64,000 bases of DNA, from positions 5,599,847-5,663,846 of the forward strand of contig ML682008.1 of NCBI GenBank assembly GCA_007922195.1. Direction: 5' to 3'. A program made the position numbers and the translations under genes. This document shows positions 56,094-64,000 of the stretch, piece after piece. The DNA comes from Podocnemis expansa. Lineage: Eukaryota > Chordata > Testudines > Podocnemididae. The notes beneath the pieces were generated by a model, which saw only the letters and a program-made list of their open reading frames with translations, had not been told where the DNA came from and ran no database searches. Each line of letters begins with the position of its first letter. The first letter of the stretch is position 1.

Positions 56094-56403
56094 ACATGGC
56101 TTCTCTGCCACTTAAAATCTTTAAATCAAGTTGATACGTCTCTCTTTCTCAAAAATATACTGTGAGATCTACTGTAAATTATTGGACTTCATGCAAAAAA
56201 CTACTAAGTTAAATTCTGTTACCTGTCTTATGCAAGTAGTCAGACTGTATAATCACAACAGTCCCTTTTAAATTTAAAATCTAGAAGAGATTAACAAAGT
56301 ACTCCAGATCCTTCATCATCCTTCTTACAAAGTTGATGGATGCCAATACACTGGGTTTAGCAATATCTTGCTATTCAAAAGAGATAAATATCTGTATTTA
56401 AGG

Positions 56404-56620
56404 CACAGTTTCTCAAATGGAGGGTGCTTTCCCAAAAGGAGGTTGCAAGACTGTTGTGAGGGTCATGAAACCAGCATCTTCTGGCTGGGTGCCCAGCACT
56501 GAACGCAGCACCGCCACCACAGCAGAGTAGAAGTAAGGGTGGCATTGTACCACCCTTAAGGGGTCATCACTTTTCTAGAGGGATGTCATCACAGTCTGAA
56601 ATATTTTCAAAGGAGGTCTC
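56404..56620. repeat. Possible hAT-derived repeat
   Basis: CAGTTTCTCAAATGGAGGGTGC with GGTTGCAAGACTGTTGTGAGGG resembles subterminal sequence of hAT elements (CAGNNTTTCTCAAAC type). The right terminus is uncertain. Confidence 0.4.
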
Positions 56621-56639
56621 AGGGGAAAAAAGAGAGAGA

Positions 56640-59600
56640 ATGCATCATTGAAAAGTATTTGAAGATTTTCAGGTTACACATTTTTTTTTCTCATATGGGG
56701 GAGTGTGTATAATATTTGATTTTGTATATACCTGTATATGAGTAAGAAAAATAATCAAATATGAAGTCATCAGAAAATCTCTAAGCACTTTTCATAAGTA
56801 TCTTTATCTCCTTTAATCAGCAATATGTTGCTAATATTTTACCTTTTCATTAAACTTTATGTACTGGGGTCCATTGTTTTATAAGGAGGAAGAATGAGGA
56901 AGTGGGGGAAATTAATTGCAATCTTTTTCCTCACATGAAATGCTTTCTGCTGCATATTTGTACATTGTTTTATAGCTGGATTATTCCCCTGTATTTGTTA
57001 TGAGAAATATCCTATTTTGTTTGATCATAATGGTGATCAATTTTTTCTCTTCTATTACAGTTACAGTGAGGCTTGCATTAAACCTGTGGTTTGGTTAAAT
57101 TTAAAATACACATTCTAATAAACAACAAACTTTATTTCCCATAATTCTGTCATTTTAAAATCTAATATAACCATGTTGTTTTTTTTGTTTTTTTTAAATA
57201 CTGAGAGAGAGAAACTTTTTTATTCCATTAATCTAGGAAGCAGCTGGACTTTGCTTTCATTAGGTTGCTGTGAAAATAGCAGATGAAACCTTTAGTTTTG
57301 TTGGGGTTATTGTTTTGTTTCTTTGTTTGTTTTTGTTTTCTTTTTTGTTTTCCTTTTCTTTCATTACAGCCATATGACTGCACTGTGAATAATTAGTGCC
57401 TAATTTCCCATGAGTGCCTGGCAAGCAATTTTAACAGTGAGCTCTGTGGGAACTATCAAGTTCTGAGCTTTCTGCATTTTGTCACTCCTTTTCTTAAAAC
57501 CAGGAATTAGTAGGCATGGATTACTGATGTGACATATTTTCCAATAATTGTTCAAGAATATGGTCTGCTATTTAATGACTTATTTAAGCATCCTAGTGAC
57601 AAGTGGCAACCACATTATAAATGATGAGAAATTACAGTTCTCTCTGCAACTGTAGAGATGTCCTTAACATTAAGGTATTTCTTCAGCATGTATCCTTTCA
57701 CAGAAGTGCCTCATTTTTATGTAGCTCAGAAAATTAGGCAGAACAGTGTGCATTATGTCTACATTCTCTGTAGCTTGAATGTCTGGTTGGGACTTAGAGG
57801 ATGCAGTAAGTGAAAAATAAGCATCTCGTGTACTAAATGCACATTGTGATCCAATGAGGCCTCATTGTATTGAGTACATATCGACACATCAGGTCTGGCA
57901 TGACTCCCAAATTTTCAGTAAGCCTGGAGATTGCAGGCTCCTATTATACCGTGTCCAGATTGATTGGCTAATAAAAGTTTAATCTGTAAACACTGCCAAA
58001 ATATATTTGGAGACCAATTTTTCACGGTAGCTCCTCAGATATCTTGCCTTTACTCTTTGCATCTGTAATGTTGGGAAGCTGAGTTATGAAGCCACCCAAT
58101 GTAGGTTTAAACAATTTTCATCTTTATAAATTTTCAGGAGTAATTATTGTCACTTGTGGCTTCTGATCATATATTTATGCTGACAATAAACAGATAACAT
58201 GGAACTGACAGCCTAGTTGACAATTTCTGGGGTACTCGGAAGCTCTCCTGCACTTTCTGATAGCCATCCCAATCTGTGCCCTTTAGTCTGATTTCTTTAA
58301 TGTTATTCCTTCAGTGTCAGGTTTAGTGTTTTTTCTGACTTGGGCCCTTTTCACTTTTTTATAACTTTTCATATTCCATATTCATTAGCTTTCCTGCAAT
58401 CAGTTAAGCATTGTGTCACATGTAACCCATACAAAATGCTTATGCAAGCTTCAATTTTCACAACTTTTGCTTTCTACACTACTATCATGGCATCAGTTCT
58501 TCATGTCACCTTATGCCTCTTTTTCCAACACAGGGATTTTAGGGATGACATTTTATGTGTTTGTTATACTAATTATCATCCTCTTACCTCAATCCTCCAA
58601 CACAAATACAAACATTACTTTGTCTTATCAGCTGTTATCTATACAAGTTTGTGTAAAAGAAAGAGCTTGGGAAGACAACACCCTTGCCAGGTAAGACTAA
58701 GGCCAAAGCCTTGCCTAATTACCCTATCCAAATTTATTCACTTTCCATAATTATGAACTGTTTTATTAAACTAATAAAACCTTTATTTTTCCTATTCAGC
58801 AATTCTTCATCTTTATGTTTCAGTTGCATAATTCAATATGTGTTTATCATGTATACTATCTTTAACGATCGTTCTCCTTTATTTTTTATTTGAGTAGGAG
58901 CATTATGGGGAATACCATTACCCTTGACAGACAACATTTCTTATCTTCCCCAAACATGGGATTTCAGGAGACTTTTGCTCAGAGGTCTAGCATTGTTCTT
59001 ATAAATTATTAAAAGATTTGTTGATATTTTTATGGTTCTGTTTTAATTTTAAGGCCTTGCTATTTCACAATATTGACATATTAGAAATGTCTCTTATATT
59101 ACTAGATTTTAAACTATCAAAGGGTATTAAATCCTTATATAACAGTGGATGAAATTTGGTTTTGCAAGATGACTAGGCTAGGCTCATCTAGTATCATCAG
59201 ATAAAAGTGCTATTTGTATTTTGAATAAAATCAGACAAATATAACAATGACCATCAGTGCATCTTTAATCAGGAGGAGCACTGAGGAAAGTTTACCACTT
59301 TAAACAAAAATCCTAATGAAAAATTGAATGATTTCTAATAAAATTTCACAGAGCTACTGATTTCTGGTGTTTATATTATCTGTTCATATTACATTTAAAT
59401 CCTAGGACCAGCACACGGGCTGTTTACCACTTAAATCCCTTTAAGATTACCTTTAGTACTAAAGTGATTTATAAACTTCAGAATAGCCCTCTGCCTGGGA
59501 GCTATATCACCAAAGGTACCCTTAAGTCAATAGCATCATGTGTATTCTTCAAGTCAGCTGGAATTCTGTAGTATAGTATGTGATGATGGTGGTCGAAAAT

Positions 59601-60225
59601 CTGCTGTGCACCAGTGAAAATCCAACATAATTTTACGGAATTTTAATGAAGTCACTCCAGATTTACTCAAAGTGTAAATAGGATAAGAATTGGATGTGTT
59701 ATATAGAGTTAGTGAGCAACTCTGATTTTATAATCACTTAGTCATAACCATGTCCAGGGAGGTCTAGGGAAAGAATTATGGGGGTTGGGTGAGGGAATGT
59801 TTTCAGTTTTACAGTTATGGGGTTGGTTGAGGAAAGGTTGGAACTATACACTTTTTGTACTATACAGGCAGATATGATGGTGCAAATGAGGAAATGATTT
59901 AGCAAAACTTCTACTGTTGCTTGTTTTATACACAAAAAAATTGTGTTAGGCAATTTACAGAAGAAATAAGATATGTTCTGTTGCAAAGAGCTCATCTAAC
60001 TTCTGACATGAGAGCAAGAGTTATAATAATATTAGTTAATTAGGTTCACCTTATGTACTTCTTGAAGGGACTAATAAAATTTCTCCCTGAGGTACAGTGT
60101 TTTGCTTGAGGCATAAACAACTTTGCTATGGCTCCTTTTAGGCTGTTCTTTATCTCTGTCTTCTGCCTACACTGCGCCGTTCACCAGTGTTTTAAAAGAG
60201 AGTAGAGAACCCTGCATTACTCCTC
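56640..60225. other. Intronic stretch, unassigned
   Basis: No transposon or exon recognised. T-rich tracts (57180-57198, 57295-57368) include strong decoy acceptors ending at 57060 and 57369 with no donor or frame behind them. Confidence 0.5.
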
Positions 60226-60233
60226 TCTGTGCC

Positions 60234-60701
60234 AGTAGTTTTTAGCCAGTGTGTTAAGGCACACTGGTGTACCATGAGAACTGTCGAAGAGTGCCATGAA
60301 ATTTTGCACAAAGGTAATGAAAATTGATGTAAAAGAAACATTGTTTCATCTTAAACAATATTTTATTGAACCAAGATTACAACTGATAAAACTCATGAAA
60401 ATTAATCATCAGACTAAAAGTGAGGTGTTGGTCTTTTGATTCTAAAATGTAACCATTCTAAACGCAGGTGGACAAAGGGCAAAATTAAGATGGTGTTTGT
60501 TTTTTCCCAGTGGATCTGAAACATTAATACATTTGATGCTTCTTTAATTTGTTGTATGCACTATGTTGCAAACCTCTCTAGTAAGACTGTAATCATAGTA
60601 ATTGAGATGCTTATGAGCAATCAATTCAGCTGAAAAAAGTGAGTGCCATGGAATTGTCTCACTGAAGCGTGCCGTGTTACTGAAAAGGTTGGAAACCATT
60701 T
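60234..60701. mobile_element. Non-autonomous hAT element with perfect target duplication
   Basis: The left end CAGTAGTTTTTAGCC and the right end GGTTGGAAACCATTT are decayed inverted repeats of the CAGTGGTTTCCAACC family. The flanks are identical, CTCTGTGC at 60226-60233 and 60702-60709. The subterminal block GGCACACTGGTGTACCATGAG is mirrored by GTGCCATGGAATTG and GCGTGCCGTGTTAC at the right. Confidence 0.92.
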
Positions 60702-60709
60702 CTCTGTGC

Positions 60710-62240
60710 TGCTACCTCACTTCTCAGAGTTGAGAGAAACTACAAAGAGCCATTGCCTCCACCCACCTCTCCTATCCTTTTGTCTAGAATCATGGTGGAA
60801 GAGTTAACATTGATGTACAGATCTACATTCTCTCCTCTCCCTGTGTAGTCTAAATGCACTGTTTAGTCTATAGATGGGACTGAGTAAAGAACACAAACAG
60901 GGTATGGAGTATTTACCTTTCCCAGACAAATGTAGACCAGTTAAGAAATGAGATCCTAGGTGCAGGGCTGGCCAAGGTAAAAAATTATATAGGGCCTTGA
61001 AGAAGGCAAAGAAGACATTTCCTCTGTTTTTACATAGCCTGGCAACACATAATAGTGTTATAGTTTCCATATATTGATAAGATATAGGCAGTGGAGGAGG
61101 AGAAGAAATGTGCTCCTGCCTCTTGGAATTCAGAAGCTATAAGAAAACGTAGAATGCCTTTAAATGAGAAATAAAATTATATTACCTACTTCTGCAGGCT
61201 AGGAATATGAAATACTTCCTATAAATATGCTCTCTGTGCACAGTGATGGGTTTTCATGTTTGTTTATGTATTTATTTAAATATCAAAGGAACATAGTGCA
61301 TACATAGCAAATAAAATGCTTGAAAGACTTTCTTTTGAAAAGGAAAGCTGCTTTCGAGCTATTGAAATACAAGGGAGAAAAATACTTGAAACTAGGAAAA
61401 TCTATTAAAAACTAGGAATGCTTGAAACTAGGAAAATCTATTGTCCTCATGCTTTAGGAATTCCTTATTTTGAGGCCATGATCTTACCACTAAGACATTT
61501 TAGTACATGATGCCAACGTGGCAATGAGTTATGAGTCTCCTCTCCTCCCCACAACACTTAAATAGAAATTTCATCTTCGGGTTATTGAATTTAAAAGATT
61601 TACGGCATGTGTCTTAATTATCTTGCACTCTAAGGACATTTCATTTATTTGGACTTTCAGAGTGAAGTGAATGAAAGCTGTTAAATTATAGATATGCAGA
61701 AGATAAAAATTAGCATTCATAGCACTTTATTGAAAAAAAACTAAACATATGTATGATGAAATATTAAAAGGAAACATCATACCTATGGGTAAAGTTTAGA
61801 ATTTCCCCATTGAGATGGTCGTCTGGTATGTGCTTTTGGGATATTTACTAAGATTCTGCCTGGATCATCAAGGCTATTTGAATTTGTCTAAAATAAATCT
61901 TATGTACTATAATGATATTATCAATCTTACCACAAAATCTGGCACACAATATTTGTATACCAGTTTTTAAAAATGCAAAGTAATCACTTTGCAAATAGTG
62001 CTATGCAAGGTTTAGCATGCAGAATGGGAAGAAAGTAGATGCAAGAGGGGAGAGAGAGTGACCAGGAGAAAGCATGTACCTTTGTGTAGGGTTGTGTTTT
62101 ATAGGATGATGTTGCTTTCTGTATGAATACTGAGTTTCACTGTTTGTGGAGCACTTAGTCCTATGTAAACTAAAGCCTAAGAATGTAATTCTTTATTTAT
62201 TAATAGCAGAAACACCCAGCATCACCCAGGGAAAATATAG
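60710..62240. other. Intronic stretch, mostly unassigned
   Basis: The only structure noted is a short tandem duplication at 61385-61442. No gene or transposon recognised. Confidence 0.5.
61385..61442. repeat. 36-bp tandem duplication
   Basis: CTTGAAACTAGGAAAATCTA followed by TT occurs exactly at 61385-61406 and 61421-61442. Confidence 0.9.
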
Positions 62241-62248
62241 TAAAAGAT

Positions 62249-62535
62249 GTGATGAATGAACTGTGTCAGTTACATTAACATAGCATATTTTATTGAAAAT
62301 ACTTTTGTATATTACTTTAAGAAATTAACATAGCGAATGATGTGCTTACAAAGCACATTGACATTTAACACATTTCTTGATAACAAAAAGGTGTGGTGAA
62401 TGAACGACATAAATTATTTTAACATATTTTTATTGGAAATACATTTTCTTTTTATCATATTGCTTTAAGAATTTAACATATCTAGTGCTGTGCTTATAAC
62501 AAGCATTTATGTTTAACTTATTGCCTGATAATAAA
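62249..62535. repeat. Diverged tandem duplication, 144-bp period
   Basis: Unit 1 starts GTGATGAATGAAC (62249) and unit 2 starts GTGGTGAATGAAC (62393). Both then contain, in order, TTAACATA, TTTTATTG(A/G)AAATAC, ATTGCTTTAAGAA-like, TTAACATA, TGTGCTTA(C/T)AA and TGATAA. Identity is moderate, so the duplication is old. It is not a known repeat to me. Confidence 0.82.
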
Positions 62536-62539
62536 TAAT

Positions 62540-63390
62540 ATTTTTTCTTTCTTGAGCAAGAACATATAAATATTTCCCCATTCCAACTCTTGAAGTAGCA
62601 AAGTATAGTTGACTGTGACTGAAGTAGTTGAGCCTCAAATCTACTCCAGCAACTTTGAATGTTTGTCTTTATGATTCGTTAATAGACATCGCAAATGCTA
62701 GGCAGAGGGGGAACTATAATCTTCTGAATTGGAATGGTGTATCTGTAGACATCATTGATGTTCTTGAGATCAGTACATCTTGGTATTAGTCTGTGAGATG
62801 CTTAACAGACAAGTCCAGCAAATGCCTATGATCAAGCACTACTGAAAGCTAATTATCAGTGCATCTAATTGAGGCTCTGGGGGAACCGATTTTGAGATGT
62901 AACCAATCAAGTTATTTAAGTTAGGAAATCAGTAGTATCCATTCAAAAATTGTTTTTTCCTGCTCTTACGGTTTTGGAGATCTTTTGGGACAAACAGACA
63001 AACCAACTCTCTAAAGTATTTGTAAGATTACCTCTTTCATTAATCAGCTGGATCAAGTTCATTCTGCATGTCATATGCAGTCATTTCTTGACCCAAAAAT
63101 GAGAAGGCAATAATTTACAATTTAATGGCAGGGCGCTTCCATGACCAAACTTTAATCCCAGATTTTTTCTGGCTATTCAATAAATTAAGTAAAATGGATC
63201 CAATAAAGAAAGTAATTTGAAGTTTAGCTTTGGGATTTTTTAAACCAAAAAACTGTAAATTCATTTTATTAATGGTCAAGTGATTAGGTTGTAAAGAATA
63301 CAGTATTAAAAACTTTCATCAAGATGAACTATAATTTTATGTATTATAGTCTTTTGTATAGCCTGTAGATACAGTGCATTAATTAGTTTT
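62540..63390. other. Intronic stretch, unassigned
   Basis: No element or gene recognised. Confidence 0.5.
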
Positions 63391-63394
63391 GAAT

Positions 63395-63819
63395 TCAAGT
63401 TGCGGCAGCTATGTGGGGAACCTGCTTTTGCCATCTCACTGATGCTGAATAAAGCCTACTTTGTGCATGCTTTCTGACACAGATAGCGAGCTCACAGTTT
63501 ACCAGGGCATTTGAAAAGCACTGGAAACATAGATGGATGTCCATGGAATGATGAGATTGCAAAATCTGTGTCATGTGATATCTGTCAGGCATTGCAAACA
63601 CTTCCCAAAATACTCTGTGTCTGTTGCACAGTGGAATAGCTACTCACAATGCACTGCTCCCCAGGTTGATGCAAGAGCTGCTACTACAGATGTGCTTTAT
63701 CTACACAAGGAGCATAGCATGAAAATGCAACAGTGGTTTGACTACATTAGTTGTAAGTGTAAGTGGCTATATGTCAACATACCATAAGTCACCTTTAACT
63801 TTGTAGTGCAGATATAACC
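63395..63819. mobile_element. Harbinger-like element, 3' half
   Basis: CACAATGCACTGCTCCCCAGG matches CACAATGCACCACTCC in the element at 17075. The right end GTAGTGCAGATATAACCTA matches the expected GTAGTGTAGACATACCCTA-type terminus. The left terminus is absent, so it is 5'-truncated. The frames on both strands are decayed. Confidence 0.6.
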
Positions 63820-64000
63820 TAAGCATTACAGTGCTTAAGTGTGCATAAGTTCCAAATAACTAGATGTATCTCAAAGGTATTAACCATTTGTGTGTGTTAT
63901 GTTACAATCAAATTTACTGCCTTCTGTGTGTGCCTGTGTGTTTATATGACAGTGAACCAGATTAATATATTTAGATATATGTATAGTGTAGGATGCTGAA

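Larger units (their letters stand above)
36745..64000 (+). other. CACNA2D1: CACNA2D1 intron (5' part, at least 27 kb) downstream of the 130-base exon
   Basis: It starts with GTAAGT after a phase-1 exon end. I looked for an exon encoding the next conserved block (LNELNW, LLWQVFGSATG) and did not find it, so the intron probably extends past the window end. It holds nested CR1, hAT and PLE insertions. Confidence 0.8.

Noticed and set aside
57040..57420. Strong acceptors ending at 57060 and 57369
   Set aside because: No downstream donor with an open frame in the required phase 1, and no similarity to the expected LNELNW exon.
58340..58893. Overlapping hydrophobic + strand frames up to 136 codons
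   Set aside because: T-rich composition gives Phe/Leu/Ile runs. No promoter, splice context or known family.
1..64000. CRISPR array, prokaryotic operon or phage features
   Set aside because: Spliced vertebrate exons, CR1, MIR and hAT content make this a vertebrate intronic region; no regularly spaced repeats of CRISPR type.

Overview
The window is vertebrate nuclear DNA, almost entirely intron, from the voltage-gated calcium channel subunit gene CACNA2D1 (alpha2delta-1) on the + strand. Two coding exons can be read with confidence: a 45-base exon at 3300-3344 and a 130-base exon at 36615-36744, separated by an intron of 33,270 bases. Their conceptual peptides match the N-terminal part of alpha2delta-1 (remembered human residues about 120-175) and not the paralogues alpha2delta-2, -3 or -4. 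No other exon of this gene was recognised, so the intron after 36744 runs at least 27 kb to the window end. None of the other long reading frames looks like a host gene; several are decayed transposon proteins.

The repeat content points to a non-avian sauropsid, most likely a cryptodiran turtle (crocodilian less likely). There are CR1 LINEs, Penelope-like elements (PLEs) whose terminal repeats look like reptile 'SINEs', a DIRS-like reverse transcriptase fragment, many short non-autonomous hAT elements, PIF/Harbinger-like elements with a 'GTCTAC' terminus, and old MIR copies. The species call is inference.

Layout. 1-3299: upstream intron with a hAT-like MITE and a MIR. 3300-3344: exon. 3345-36614: large intron with a PLE carrying a GIY-YIG remnant (about 7400-8098), a (TTTC)n array containing a 10-N assembly gap (8911-9021), a LINE remnant interrupted by a hAT (about 10870-12150), a 0.7-kb antisense CR1 (about 15235-15945), two Harbinger-like elements rich in near-palindromic motifs (17075-17449, 25017-25418), several hATs, an inverted pair of PLE terminal repeats (27590-27822), and a DIRS fragment (about 31045-31560). 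36615-36744: exon. 36745-64000: next intron with a PLE interrupted by a hAT (41613-42605), hATs at 45950-46497, 47238-47741, 49849-50173 and 60234-60701, a CR1 split by a 1.5-kb hAT (51598-53485), a three-layer CR1/CR1/PLE nest (54722-56093), and a 144-bp tandem duplication (62249-62535).

Most GC-rich patches that resemble open reading frames or CpG islands lie inside hAT-type elements. Four hATs have perfect 8-bp target-site duplications (17598, 30005, 49849, 60234) and six others have 6/8 or 7/8 matches. The most interesting signal is in the PLE terminal repeats. Comparing six decayed copies in the window suggests an ancestral CTGANGA / hairpin / GAAA layout, the conserved core of a hammerhead self-cleaving ribozyme, with variation concentrated at CpG positions.
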